A stretch of 64,000 nucleotides of DNA from Emiliania huxleyi CCMP1516. Lineage: Eukaryota > Haptophyta > Isochrysidales > Noelaerhabdaceae. Numbering within the stretch: position 1 is the stretch's first letter; every line of letters begins with the position of its first letter. Where the stretch lies: assembly GCF_000372725.1 (NCBI RefSeq), contig NW_005199926.1:805393-869392 (forward strand), given 5' to 3'. Below, piece by piece: positions 40,275 to 50,698 of this stretch. Position numbers and translations under genes: made by a program. The notes beneath the pieces were generated by a model. The model did not search any database. It worked only from the letters and a program-made list of their open reading frames with translations, and had not been told where the DNA came from.

Positions 40275-41010
40275 TCATGGCGCCTGCTGCACCTTTGCAG
40301 CCGCAGTCAGGGGCCGCGGGCCGATGGTGGCTAGGAGTGGCATGAGGAAGAGTGTGGACCACAGGTAGGAAAAGATGATCGTGAGCAGAAAGAAGAGGCC
40401 GAATTTGTGAAGAGGTTGCAAGAGGCACATGGTCAGCACGGCAGCGGCGATTACCGAAGTCAGCATGCCCCAGAAAACGCTTACGCCCATGGTCCGCAGT
40501 GCATCGTGTGCGCGCTCCACGGCAGCAAGGGAGCCCGAGTCCATATACGAGTGTGCAAGATGGACGACATAGTCGACAGAGAAACCGGTCAGGGTCATAA
40601 GACAGATGGCCTCGCTTGATCCCAGCTGCCAACCGCGAAACACGACGGCACCGATCACGGTGCAAAGCACGCAGGCGATTGTGGCGATGCAGGCTGTCGC
40701 AACGACAAGGTTTTGGGTGGCGAGGAGCAGGACGGAGAATGCGATTCCCAGCCCAACTCCGCATCCCACCAGCGCCATCCTTACATACAGTTCCTGCGCG
40801 AGGATCAGGGGAGAGGGGCTCAGGGCAGTGGCGGCAGTAGGCAGGGGTAAGGCAAAGCGCTGTCCTGCTGTATCATATAGACCCACTTGTTGTCGCTCCC
40901 TGCGCCCGCCGCAATCTGCACCGACGTCCCGAGCGACGCAGTGACGTTTGCATTGCCCAGACCAAGCGTCTCGCCTCTCCGGAATTCACATTCACGAGGC
41001 GACAGCGAGA
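40275..41010 (-). CDS. Patched/Dispatched-type RND membrane protein, C-terminal part only
   Basis: The exon 40793-40275 (172 codons plus stop) follows an acceptor ctcgcgcag and encodes several membrane helices. It carries GFSVDYVVHLAHSYMD, the GxxxD helix motif of the second RND half, then VFWGMLTSVIAAAVL and FGLFFLLTIIFSYLWSTLFL. An upstream piece on the same strand (GNANVTASLGTSVQIAAGAG, ending at a donor near 40880) is a likely preceding exon. The family normally has more than 700 residues; upstream of 41100 only minisatellite DNA is seen, so the gene is probably 5'-truncated, or its other exons lie far away. Family members export or sense lipids/sterols. Confidence 0.6.
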
Positions 41011-41261
41011 CTGGATGTAGTCCTGAGAGCACCGGAGTCACTGACTGTGGGACGCGATTGGGCAATTGTGTTGCTCTGAGACACCGTCTGAGACCAGACT
41101 GAGTGTGGTGCGGTCCGTGCTCGCTCGAGCCGGAGGCGCGCCCCCGGGACGCCCGAGCCGCGAGCCTGCCGCCTGACCGCGCTGACGCGTGACCGGGTGC
41201 CACACGAACGCGCGCGGTGCGTGAGACCGGTGAGCGCGGTGTGTCGCAGTGTGTGTCGGTC

Positions 41262-41600
41262 GTGTGTGTGCAGCTGTGTGGCACCTGAGCCCTGGCTGTC
41301 ATGCTGTCAGGTGCTGTCAGGTGATCTGTCGGTCTGTCGGGCAGCTGTCAGGCACTGTCAGGTGCCTCTGTCAGACAAGCTGTCAGGTGCTGTCAGTGCT
41401 GTCAGGTGCTGTCGGGTGCGTGTCTGACAGGCGAGGTGATCTGTAGCTGTCGGGTGCTGTCGGAGCTATCGGGTGTTGCTGTCAGACGCTGTCGGAGCTG
41501 TAAGAGCTGTCAGGACTGCTGCTGCTGTCAGACGTTGGGCTGTTGCTGTCAGGTGCTGTCAGGTGGTGCTGTCGGGGTGCTGTCAGGCTCTGACACACAT
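41262..41600 (+). repeat. Minisatellite of gctgtcag(g/a)tgctgtcag units
   Basis: Degenerate repeats of ctgtcagg, often as a 10-bp unit. A second array of the same type lies at 42060-42290. Confidence 0.85.
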
Positions 41601-41644
41601 CAGCCACACTTATGACACTACCAATAGGGCGCTGACTATCAAGG

Positions 41645-41802
41645 GGGCGCTGACGCCGATGACGCCGGCGGCTACGCAGCTGCCTCCGCCTCCTACGGCG
41701 TGATCACGCCGGCGGCGGCGGCCGCCTTGGGAGCGCAGATGGCGGCGCAGGCGCAGGCAGCGGCACAGACGGCGGCGGCCACCCCCACCCTGACGCCGTA
41801 GG
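41645..41802 (+). CDS. Possible Ala/Gln-rich last exon between two minisatellite arrays
   Basis: One plus-strand frame reads DDAGGYAAASASYGVITPAA, then LGAQMAAQAQAAAQTAAATP and a stop at about 41802. Such an end is typical of RNA-binding proteins, but without a recognisable domain this is only a candidate; the composition could come from (GGC)n DNA. Confidence 0.25.
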
Positions 41803-42059
41803 CATATGACTGTAGGGCCCCAGAAGGCTAGCTGGTATAGCTTCATTTGTAGTAGCACAGCCGCCGGTGCTAGAGAGAGGTCCGCAGAGGTGGGGCGGGA
41901 GGCTTTGAGAGAGAGACCCATGACCATCCCATGACCACATGGACATGGACCACACTCACATGCACATGTACATGTGCATGTCTTTGCATGCAATTTTGTT
42001 ATACCCTCATGGGGCACAAGAAAGAGGCTCTACGGGGTCTGTGTACGGTCTGTGCTGCT

Positions 42060-42290
42060 GTCGGGCTGTCAGCGCTGCTCCTGTCAGGCCACTGTGTGCT
42101 GTCGGGCTGTCAGGCAGCTGTCAGGCTGTCACGTTAGGGCCTGACAGCGACGGGTCGCCTCGCCTGTCAGGCTCTGCTGTCAGGCTGTCAGATACGTGCT
42201 GTCAGACTGTCAGAGAAAGTGCTGTCAGCGCTGTCAGGCTGTCGGGCACTGTCAGGCGCTGTCCGGGGTTGCTGTCAGGCTGTCAGACCT
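42060..42290 (+). repeat. Second ctgtcagg minisatellite array
   Basis: Same unit as 41262-41600, more degenerate. Confidence 0.85.
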
Positions 42291-42576
42291 CAGGGCTCAC
42301 ACAGTGATCAGTGTGGCACAGCCTGCAGAGTGCAGTGTGGGTCCACGCACCACGGTGTGGGCTTCCGGGAGAAATGCAATAATGCGTCATAACTTCTCAG
42401 CACATGGAGTAGTTGTAAATCATGCCGGCGCCCCAGCAGCATGGCACACCGATGGCGATGTCCATATAATTATCTCACATAATACCAGACCGTGCTCGCG
42501 CCTCGTTCCCTGCTGGCAAGCCCCCCCCCCCGCCCGCCCCCGCCCCTCCCCGCCCGCCTGCCCCCCCCCTCCAACG

Positions 42577-43879
42577 CTATTGCTCCCTCCGCTGCCGCAT
42601 CCGATCCCAGATCGTGTTCCCGCGCTGGCCCGCCTCGACGCCGCCGACGCGCCGCGGCAATCGCAGCTTGCCAGAGGCGCGAAGCTCCGCCAGCTTCCCT
42701 ACGCTCACAACACGCGAGGCGTTGGCGTGTGTCACTGCGAGGGGCGCACGGCGGCTCCGGGCCGCCCTCGAAGGCGGTGGCCAGGTCCTTCCCCGCGTAC
42801 TGCGCCAGCTCGGCGGACAGGTCGGGCAGGCCGGCGAGCGCGCAGTACTGCAGAAAGGGGACGAGCTTCGTCAGCGCGTCGTCCTTCTTCTCGGGGTCGT
42901 TGGCGTGCTTGTACTCCGGCACCTGTGGGACAGGGCGGGGCCCGCTCCCTATCCCGCGGCGGCGTGTCTGGCAGCAAGTCTGTACGCAAAGAGCCCCTCC
43001 CCCCACCCCCCCCCCTTCGGCTGTCGGCCGTCGCGGTTCTCTTTCGTGGCGGTGGCGGCGGTGGCGGCGAGGGCGGCGGGGGAGGGAGGCGGCGGGAAGG
43101 TCGGCGGCGGCGAGGCTGGTGGTTGAGAGGGAGGCGGTAGCGAGGGCGGGACGTGTCTGCGACGTGTCTGCGACGTGTCTGCGACGTGTCCGCGACATGT
43201 CTGCGAGCACCGTGATGCCGTGAGACGGCTGCATGGCGTAGGACTCGTCGTCTGTGTCGAGGATGAGCACCTTGCGCAGGTCGCGGTTGAGAACCTCGAG
43301 GTCCTTGTAGTGGTGCCCGTTCCGGTACGTCGTCGTGTCGCGGTAGAGCCGGTGCCGGATCCGCCGCCGCGGGTCAAACTTGTCGACAACTGGATCGGCG
43401 TTGACGAGGCACTCAGTCCAGAGGACGATCTCGTAGAAGGGGAAGAGCTGGTCGAGGAAGGCGTCGAGCCCTGGCCGCTTCACGTACCGCCACCCGTGCT
43501 GCCGCGTGTACACCGACTCGATCAGCAGCCCGTCCAGCGCGACGACGAGGGTAGGCTTGGCGGCCAGCGCCGGCGGCAGGTCGGGCAGGAGCTTGTCGCG
43601 CGAGGGCTCGGCGTACGGCTTGATGAAGGTGTCGTAGACCGCGTCGCTCGCCGCCTCGTACGCCTCCCGCGCCGGTGCGAGCACCTTGTCCACGATGCCG
43701 GGCTCGCTCGGAGGAGGAGGAGCGTCCGGAGCGGCGGGCTCCGCCGGCGACGGCGGCGCCGGCGCGCTCGCACAGGCGCAGAGCTGCTGCTGCTGCCGGG
43801 CGCTCAGTGCCGCGGCGGAGGCGCCGACCGCGGCGGCGGCGCCCAGCCCAGCTCGCAGCCGACCGAGGCGAGCGAGCAT
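42577..43879 (-). CDS. TIM50: Tim50, mitochondrial inner-membrane import translocase subunit, 3 exons
   Basis: Exons 43879-43211, 42922-42766 and 42698-42577 join in exact phase to 315 aa. The start MLARLGRLRAGLGAAAA resembles a mitochondrial presequence. The FCP1-like (HAD) domain reads PTLVVALDGLLIESVYTRQH, GWRYVKRPGLDAFLDQLFPF, YEIVLWTECLVNADPVVDKF and RDLRKVLILDTDDESYAMQP; the second Asp of the DxDx(T/V) nucleophile motif is replaced by Gly (ALDGLL), fitting a non-catalytic receptor. Then VPEYKHANDPEKKDDALTKL, and a C-terminus with GNTIWDRMRQRREQ. Intron 1 (288 bp) is stop-free and in frame; intron 2 is GC-AG (42765-42699). Tim50 hands preproteins to the Tim23 channel. It is divergent to the cyclin gene. 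Confidence 0.85.
43148..43208. repeat. Intronic gacgtgtctgc minisatellite in Tim50
   Basis: About five units of acgtgtctgcg / acatgtctgcg in intron 1, of the same type as those in the decarboxylase introns. Confidence 0.85.
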
Positions 43880-43985
43880 CTCTCGTTGTTCGCGGCAGCT
43901 CAGTCTCCAAAAAAGAAAAATGCATTTGCCCCCCGTCGATTTCTTTATTTCACGCTGGCGCGCCTGCCACTCTAGCACTGCAGCA

Positions 43986-45607
43986 ATGCGCGCCGCAGCC
44001 AGTGCGGGCTCCAGCGGAGCCGCCGGAGCAGCAACGGATGCCAGCGGACGCCCCACGCGCGGCGCTCCCGCCCAGTCGCCCTGGCTCTTCGACCGGCAGA
44101 CGGTCGAGAATGCGCCGTCGCGCAGCTGGTTTCTGCAGCGCGCCAACGGAGACGAGGTGCAGGCGAGAAAGAAGGAGGAGGAGTACCGGATCGGCTCTTG
44201 CCAGTTCATCCAGGACTCGGGCCGGGCCCTGAGAATGTGCGCGCCTCCCCACGGCGCGGCCCCGAACGCGCGCGCCGTGCGCGCGCCAGCCTGCGCAGAT
44301 ATGGCGCGCGCAGCAGGGGACCGCCGCGCGCTCAGCGCCCCGCCGCGCGCGCGCCCAGGCCGCAGCTGACGATCGCGACCGCGCTCGTCTTTTACCACCG
44401 CTTCTACGCCTTCAAGTCGTACGAGCACCACGAGCGCTTTGTCCTCTCGACGACGGCGCTCTTCCTGGCGTCAAAGGTGGAGGAGACGCCGCGCAAGCTC
44501 AAGGACGTGGTTGGGGAGGCGCTCAAGAACTGGAACAAGCACGTCAAGGACTACCGCGTCCCCGAGCCCGAGTCTCGCGAGGTGCACGAGCTCAAGGAGA
44601 AGGTGCTCGTCACCGAGCGGATTCTGCTGCAAACCATCGGGTTTGATCTCTCCATCGAGCACCCGTACCGGCCGCTGCTCGCCTACGTCAAGTCGATCAC
44701 GGGGACGCGCGACCTGGCGCAGATTGCGTGGAACTTCATCAACGACTCGTACCGCACCACCGCATGCCTGCAGGTGCGATCACGCACGAAAGCGCCGAAT
44801 GTGGGGGACCGCCCTTGTGACCGCCCCGCGCCCCACGGCGACGATGGTGCCGACCGCGCCCACCGCCTGCCCCGCCGCAGTACTCGCCGCGGTTCGTGGC
44901 CGCCGCGGCGCTCACCCTGGCTGCCGACCGACTGACTCGGCAAGGCAAGGCGGTGCAGCTTCCGAATCTGCACAAGTCGTTCGAGGTGGGCGCCACCGCC
45001 GCCGCCGCCGCCCCCCTCGGCGCGGGTCTTGCAGCTCTGCGGGTGTCCGCAGCTCTGCAGTGTCCCCTTCACTACAGGTGCACGAGGACGGGGTCCACGC
45101 GACCATGCGTCTCCTGCGCGTCATCTACGACGATAAGCGCAAGGGCGGGGGCGGCGAGTCGGTGAGCGCCAGCCGGCCTCGCGCCAGCCGGCCTCTACCG
45201 TCGCCACCCTGCCGGGGCGCTGCCGTCGCCCCTGCAGTGGCCTCCGCCTCGCCCCCGCGTAGCACAGGAGGATCCCGAGACGGATCCAAGCACGCCACCT
45301 CTCCCCGCGACAGGGCGCCGCAAACGCGGCCGCCGCCGCCAAGGCGGAGGCTCCCGCAGCAGTCAAGACGGAGGCTCCGGCCGCGGCGGCCGCGCCCGCA
45401 GCAACTGCCCCTGCAGCTGCCCCTGCGGCGGCGCACGCGCGAACAGAGCAAGCAGCAGCCCCTGCAGAGCCGCGGCAGGCGGGGAGGCAGCCGGTGGAGG
45501 CGGGCGGCGCCGCGGCGGCGGTCAAGACGGAGGCTCCCGCTGCGGCGCCCGCCGTCGCCAACGGGGCGGTCGGAGAGAAGAGACCGTACGCGCATCTCGT
45601 GTCATGA
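43986..45607 (+). CDS. Cyclin T/K/L-type (CDK9/12-partner class) cyclin, 5 exons
   Basis: Exons 43986-44236, 44359-44773, 44881-44985, 45078-45161 and 45314-45607 join in exact phase to 382 aa, all GT-AG. Exon 1 has PWLFDRQTVENAPSRSWFLQ and CQFIQDSGRALRM. Exon 2 carries the cyclin box: LTIATALVFYHRFYAFKSYE, FLASKVEETPRKLKDVV and TERILLQTIGFDLSIEHPY. Exon 3 has YSPRFVAAAALTLAADRL. The last exon is an Ala/Pro-rich tail with VKTEAP repeated and a C-terminal KRPYAHLVS. Such cyclins partner transcription-elongation kinases; which subclass cannot be decided. Start chosen at the first Met before the conserved PWLF block; the promoter is shared with Tim50 (106 bp between start codons). Confidence 0.85.
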
Positions 45608-45918
45608 CAGCAAGCCGAAACGCGTCCCACTAGCGCTCTCTGGAGTGCGGCCCGGGCCCCTCCTTGTGTATTGGTTATGTGCCAAACCGCGGGCGTGTGT
45701 GTCAGTGTTGGTGTGTGTGTGTTCCGGCGCGCAGGCGGAGGCGCAACTGTGCGGTCGCGCATGGTTGTACGCGCGACGCCTGGTACGTTTTTGACATCAA
45801 GGCGACATCCATCCTCTCCCAGCCGCACGCTCGCACCTCGGGTCCTCGGCGCTGCGGCGGCTGCCGCCGCCCCGCGGGCCCCCCGCGGCCCCCCCGCGAG
45901 CGCGTGTGACGCGTGTAC

Positions 45919-46749
45919 TCACCGCGGCCTTCTCGCTTCCGCCGCTGCCGCTGCCTGCGATCGGAGTGCTGCCCCACCGATCCCGCCCTCCGCTTCGGCC
46001 GCGTCCCTCAGCGCCTCCCATCCGCCAGGCGCGAGCGGGCAAAGCGCAATCGCGTCGCGTGCGTCCTCAAGCGTGGAATCTCTGCTAGCCAGCGCGATGC
46101 TCGCGCGGCAGCGCCCAACCAGCGCCTCAAACGCCCACCGCACGCGGCCAGGAGTCACACGCGCCCGCTCCTTCGCCCGAGCGGCCGCGAGGCGCGACGG
46201 CGGCAACCCCGTGTGCGTCGGCGGAGCGCTTGCCAACGCTGCCGCGCCACCCGCCAGCGCTGCCGCCCAAGCAGACATGTCTGCACCACTGGCCAACGCT
46301 GCCGCCCCGCAGCTCTCCCGCTGCAGCTTCCCGAGCGCGGCGAGGGCAGCCGAGTAGGCCGCTCGTGCAGCTTCCGCCTCGCCGTTCGCCGCGGCACGGT
46401 CGCCCTCCAGCTTGCTCTCGAGCGCCGCACCAAACAGCTCAGCCGGCGCGACACCGACATCGCGCACGATAGCAGTGCGAGCCTGCGTGAGCGCCGCGCA
46501 AGGCTCGTCGCACCGCTCGAGGATCACACTGGATCTCGTGGACGAGACGAACGTGGCGATGCCGCCTTCGAGGCGGCCGCCCCTGCACGCGCCCAGGCAC
46601 GACTTTCCCACCACATCGACCCCTTCGGTAGAGCACGCGAGGCCCTCGGCGGCCTCCAGCACGAGCGCCGAGCCGTGCTTGGTGCAAACTGAGCCCTGGC
46701 ACACGGCATACTTTGGTGCCGCACCGAAAGGCGCACCAACGAACAGCAT
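45919..46749 (-). CDS. Thioredoxin-like [2Fe-2S] domain plus TPR-like helices
   Basis: 276 aa as an uninterrupted frame. Near the N-terminus KYAVCQGSVCTKHGSALVLE and GKSCLGACRGG give the CxxxxC...CxxxC cysteine spacing of thioredoxin-like 2Fe-2S ferredoxins. The rest is Ala-rich and helical; ALESKLEGDRAAANGEAEAA followed by AAYSAALAAL looks like a TPR unit. The frame stops at 45919, but GTGAGT at 45921 is a good donor, so a further exon downstream (45800-45700) is possible. Ferredoxin-TPR fusions occur in algae; the electron partner is unknown. Confidence 0.6.
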   Translation of the reverse strand: MLFVGAPFGAAPKYAVCQGSVCTKHGSALVLEAAEGLACSTEGVDVVGKSCLGACRGGRLEGGIATFVSSTRSSVILERCDEPCAALTQARTAIVRDVGVAPAELFGAALESKLEGDRAAANGEAEAARAAYSAALAALGKLQRESCGAAALASGADMSAWAAALAGGAAALASAPPTHTGLPPSRLAAARAKERARVTPGRVRWAFEALVGRCRASIALASRDSTLEDARDAIALCPLAPGGWEALRDAAEAEGGIGGAALRSQAAAAAEARRPR

Positions 46750-46798
46750 TACCGAAAGACGTGATAAAAAAATTTCGCCAAAATCTCAAAAATTTTCC

Positions 46799-46842
46799 TC
46801 TCATCCCTCCCTGGGTTTGTCTGTTTTCTTTATTTCTTTCTT
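46799..46842 (+). mobile_element. Very short retroposon copy with 13-bp target-site duplication
   Basis: Only the last 44 bp of the family (tcatccctccctgggtttgt plus a T-rich TTTC tail), flanked by tcaaaaattttcc at 46786-46798 and 46843-46855. This extreme 5' truncation is typical of target-primed reverse transcription. Confidence 0.8.
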
Positions 46843-46948
46843 TCAAAAATTTTCCAAGGAAAAGAACTTGCGCGCAGGTGCCCGCCGCTGCCCGCCCCCG
46901 AGTGGTTCTGGCACTGGCACGCCCGGCAGCTTGAGCTAACTCCAGGCG

Positions 46949-47232
46949 TAACCCTTGGTCGTCTGCCTCCTTCTATCTCCCTTCGCAGTCCCTCGCCGAT
47001 TCTCGCTGATTTTAAGTGTCGAAAGAAAGAAAACGGACAACCCAGGGGAGGGATGGGAGGACGGCACGCCGCCACCACACAGGGATTTCACTGGAAGGAA
47101 GGTGTGTTGCTCTAGCCGTCGCCCACCCTTGGGCGTCTGCCTCTTCCTATCTCCCTTCGCAGTCTCTCGCCGATTCTCGCTGCAACCTTCATGCCACCTC
47201 GCGGTCGTCCCACTCTCGTCGTTCTCTCCCTT
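46949..47232 (-). mobile_element. Two adjacent or nested retroposon copies, minus strand
   Basis: 47024-47232 is a near-complete copy in reverse (tail aaagaaagaaaacggacaac, core, head cgttctctccctt). Next to it, 46949-47010 repeats part of the head (cgtctgcctccttctatctc), so one copy probably inserted into another. Beyond 47232 the same minus-strand frame stays open to 47414 (PRRARRAELRRKAKEAARTR), which may be more of the element. Confidence 0.7.
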
Positions 47233-47733
47233 GTCGCTTCTTCCTCTGTCGCGTCGCTCTCCTCTGCCTCGTCCTGCGACGCCGCCGCCGCCTGCCGGTC
47301 CCTTGTTCTCGCGGCTTCTTTCGCCTTTCGGCGCAACTCCGCCCTCCTCGCGCGTCGCGGCATATCATAACCCATATCTTGGCCCCTCGAGTCTATCGAG
47401 CTCTCCTCGCGCAAGGACGACTCTTCTGACGCCCACTGCGATCATTTGCCGCCAAGTCATATCGTTGCTCAGGTCCACTCTCTCTCTCTCTCTCTCTTCG
47501 AACACTTGTGCCTCCACGGATGATGCCGGCGCTGGGGCCCCCTTCGGGTGCATCGTGACAGCTGACAACGGGATTTCCACTGGTTCGTCCTCCTCGGAGT
47601 CGTCTTCCCCGGCTTCCTTCCGCTCGGCTCTACGCTCGGCACGTTCGGTCTTGTCACGTCCATGCCGTGAACAGGCGCTTTGCGCTCTCTGCGGAGTGCT
47701 TTCGGCGTGCGGTACCCTGTGTTGTGTGCCACA

Positions 47734-50385
47734 ATGGCTGCTGTCGCCGGCCGGCGTGCGGATGTGCGGCCCACCCTACGCCGCCCGCTCGCTCGCTCGC
47801 CGCCGCCCGCCCCACTCTCGCCGCCGTTGCCTCTCGCAGGACGCCATCCTCGAGACGATGACGCAGCAGCTGCTCCAGATCTCTTCCGTCTTTCTCGTGC
47901 AGCAGAGCGAGCTGCAGCAGGTGCGTGATCGGCTCAAGAAGGAGCTGGTGCGCGTCAACACAATCTCCGAGGCGCTGACCTCCGCGGCGCAGCAGCATCA
48001 GGACGCGGTGCGCTCCTCCTCCGCCCGCCCGCTGCCGCCCGGCGCCCGACCGAGGCCGAGGCGTCTCCCCCCTGGCCGCTCCCTATCTGCAGGTGCTCAC
48101 CGTGATTCAAAACTACGAGAGCGTCGCGGCGGAGAGTGCTGGAGACGCCCTGGGACCCGTGGCCGCCACCTCTGCCGCCGCGGTCGCCGCCGGCACTGCG
48201 GCCTCCGTCTCCGAGGGCGGGCACAGAGCTCCTCCGCCTCCTCCGCCGCCGATGCAGATGTCCGCACCGGGAGCTCCGCCGCCGCACCTGGACCAGGCGC
48301 TTGCGCGCCAGCAGTCGGTGAGGCAGGTGCACCTGCCTCCGGTCGCCAGCCAGCCCAGCGTCTTCACGCAGCTGCCCGCGCCGCCCGATGAGGACGAGGA
48401 CGAGGGGATCCGGTACGTGGACAACCTCAAAGTGGTGGGGGGGCTCCTCGGCACGCCGCTCAAGGCGAGCGGCGAGTTCGTGGGGACACCGGAGGCGACG
48501 TGGTTCCGGCAGCGGAGCAGCCTCACCGGACGCGGCGAGGATCGTTTCGTTCCGCTCGGCGCCGCGCAGGGGTCGGGGAGGGTAGATGCGCCAGGGGGCG
48601 GGGCGGGGAGATGCCCCCGGGGGGGGGGGGGGGGGGGGGGGGAATTCCTTGGGCCCCCCCCATTTTTTCTAAGGCAACGGTGCACGCACAGGCACACGCG
48701 ACGCAGAGGCACAGGCAAGAGCACGCATCCGCAGCGACACTCACACACACACACTCGCGGGCGCGAGACACGCCCCTGCACGCGCACGCGCACGCACGCG
48801 CACGCGCACGCACGCGCACGCGCACACAGCCCCGCCCCTCCATCGCGCGCGCCTCCCCCGCCCCTCCATCGCGCGCGCCTCCCCCGCCCCTCCCCGACAC
48901 CGCTGGTACTGGTGGGCCTGGCAGGCTCGAGTACCTCCCGACCGCCGACGATGTGGGCGCGGTGCTGCGGCTCGAGTGCGTGGGGCCGTACGGTGAGAAG
49001 GATGAGCAGAGTCATAATAACGATGGCGATGGCGATGAGAAGAACAACTCACAACAACAATCCTACTCAGGTGGCAAGCCCGTGGCGGTGGAGACGAGCC
49101 CGATCGCACTCGACCCGCCGACACACGCCGAGCTCGAGGCATTCTTGCGCAAGGGGCAGGCGGAGCTCCACGCAATCAAGTGATCTATTGAGTCCATTTC
49201 AATCATTCATTTGTTCATTGGGGCAGGCGGAGTTCCACGCCCTCCCCTTCCGCGGATCTCTTTCTTTTTTTCTCACCGTTTCTCTTCATGGGGCAGGCGG
49301 AGTTCCACGCCTTCACGCCGCAGCAGGAGGCGCGCATCGTCCTCGTCACACGGAAGAACATCAAGGTGCTATCTCCCCATATCTCCCCATATCTCCCCAT
49401 ATCTCCCCATATCTCCCCATATCTCCTCGTCACACGGAAGAACATCGAGGTGCGGGCCTCGCACGTTGGAAGCCGTGGGGGGGCTCCTGCCCCCTCTAGA
49501 CGAGTCTAGACGAGTCTAGACGAGTCTAGACGAGGAGTCGTGAGGGTCGCCCGGCCCTTGCCCCACCACCCTCGTGTGTGGAGAAGCTCACCTGACCTTA
49601 CCTTACCTGACCTGACCTGACCTGACCTGACCTGACCTGACCTGACCTGACCTCAAGGTGCGCTCAAAGTCGTCCCGGATGGGCGGCGGCGCGAGCACTC
49701 TCTACAAGCAGGGCTACCAGAGGCCGGTGACGGCCGTGGTCGACGAGCACTCGCCGCAGGACGGGGAGATATGGGGAGATGTGGGGAGAGAGCACTCGCC
49801 GCAGGACGGGGAGATATGGGGAGATGTGGGGAGAGAGCACTCGCCGCAGGACGGGGAGATATGGGGAGATGTGGGGAGATAGCACTCGCCGCAGGAGGGG
49901 GAGATATGGGGAGATGTGGGGAGATAGCACTCGCCGCAGGAGGGGGAGCCGCTCCCTCACACACAGAGACGCACGGGTCTCCCATGAGTTTCTCCCATGG
50001 GTTGACCTCCGTCTCCTCTCCTCCTCTTTTCTCCGCGGGAGCGAGAGCCGCAGCGAGGCGAGGCGCCTGGAGGGAGCGAGCCGTCACCCGCCGCGGCGCT
50101 CCTCTGTTCTAGGAGATGGCGCTGCAGCTCGGCGCGCTCAAGTTCGAGCTGCTCATGGAGACGCCCCGGCTGCGCGACCTGGCCGTGCTCTGCATCCGCA
50201 TGTTTGCAGGCCCGAACTGCCCCACCCACGAGCAGGTGTGCACCGAGGCCGCACCCGTGGATTCAGAACGAGCTCATTCATAAGTAACGAGCTGCCCCAC
50301 CCACGAGCAGCTCGGCGCGGAGCTCGACTTGGCCGAGTCGGAGGACATGTCGGCGCGGTCGCAGCCGGACGGAGCGTCGCTCTAG
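47734..50385 (+). CDS. A9-domain (AIR9-like) protein with N-terminal coiled coil, at least 8 exons
   Basis: A short first exon (47734-47763, MAAVAGRRAD) can join exon 47840-48007 (ILETMTQQLLQISSVFLVQQ and KELVRVNTISEALTSAAQQ, a coiled coil). Exon from 48092 has a Pro-rich linker, then YVDNLKVVGGLLGTPLKASG and ATWFRQRSS. Exon 48925-48992 (LEYLPTADDVGAVLRLECVG) and the one from 49071 (GGKPVAVETSPIAL) complete an A9-type Ig-like repeat. Later exons carry AEFHAFTPQQEARIVLVTRK (to 49365), VRSKSSRMGGGASTLYKQGY (from 49658), LRDLAVLCIRMFAG (50113-50235) and the end LGAELDLAESEDMS (50311-50385). A9 proteins bind microtubules in plants; inference here. Several exon ends are tandemly duplicated. The joins near 48570 and 49180-49310 are unresolved. 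Confidence 0.6.
49153..49312 (+). repeat. Three copies of a 20-bp exon-edge sequence
   Basis: ggggcaggcggag(c/t)tccacgc occurs at 49153, 49220 and 49290 across an unresolved exon junction of the A9 gene. Confidence 0.85.
49450..49657 (+). mobile_element. Introner copy 4 (A9-gene intron)
   Basis: Starts at a GT after aacatcgag, contains ggaagccgtgggggggctcc, a short ctagacgagt tandem, gagtcgtgagggtcgcccgg, cccttgccccaccaccctcg and a long (CCTGA)n tail, and ends at the acceptor ctcaag. aggtgcg is present at both ends, as expected for a target-site duplication that supplies the splice sites. Confidence 0.8.
49747..49945 (+). repeat. 45-bp tandem repeat containing an exon end
   Basis: Five copies start at 49747, 49792, 49837, 49882 and 49927. 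Each includes gcactcgccgcag(ga), the 3' end of the preceding exon, plus ggggagatatggggagatgt. Confidence 0.9.
50236..50310 (+). other. 75-bp intron bounded by a 19-bp direct repeat
   Basis: ctgccccacccacgagcag lies at 50217-50235 and again at 50292-50310. Splicing GT (50236) to AG (50310) removes exactly one duplication unit and restores the frame (CPTHEQ|LGAELD). Confidence 0.8.
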
Positions 50386-50698
50386 ACGCGGAGTACCTCC
50401 CCATACCTCCCCGCATCTCCCCGCATCTCGAGCCCTAGAAGCGGAGTACCTCCCCATACCTCCCCTCTCGAGCCCCAGAAGCGGAATACCTCCCCATACC
50501 TCCCCGCATCTCCCCGCATCTCGCGCCCCAAAAGCGGAGTACCTCCCCATACCTCCCCGCATCTCCCCGCATCTCGCGCCCCAGAAGCGGAATCTTCCAC
50601 CCAGCGCTCGAGAGGACACGCACCCACGCCGGTGCTCTAGACACACTGCCCGGTGCCGCCCTCCCTTCCTAAGGTTGGCGGACTCAGCATGTAGGATC
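50386..50698. other. Minisatellite-rich spacer between A9 and muniscin genes
   Basis: 50390-50590 is an array of ggagtacctccccatacctc and ccgcatctcgcgcccc(a)gaag units, related to the tatctcccc repeats found inside introns nearby. Confidence 0.8.

Noticed and set aside
42196-43140. Plus-strand ORFs opposite Tim50
   Set aside because: Antisense to conserved Tim50 exons and without domain features.
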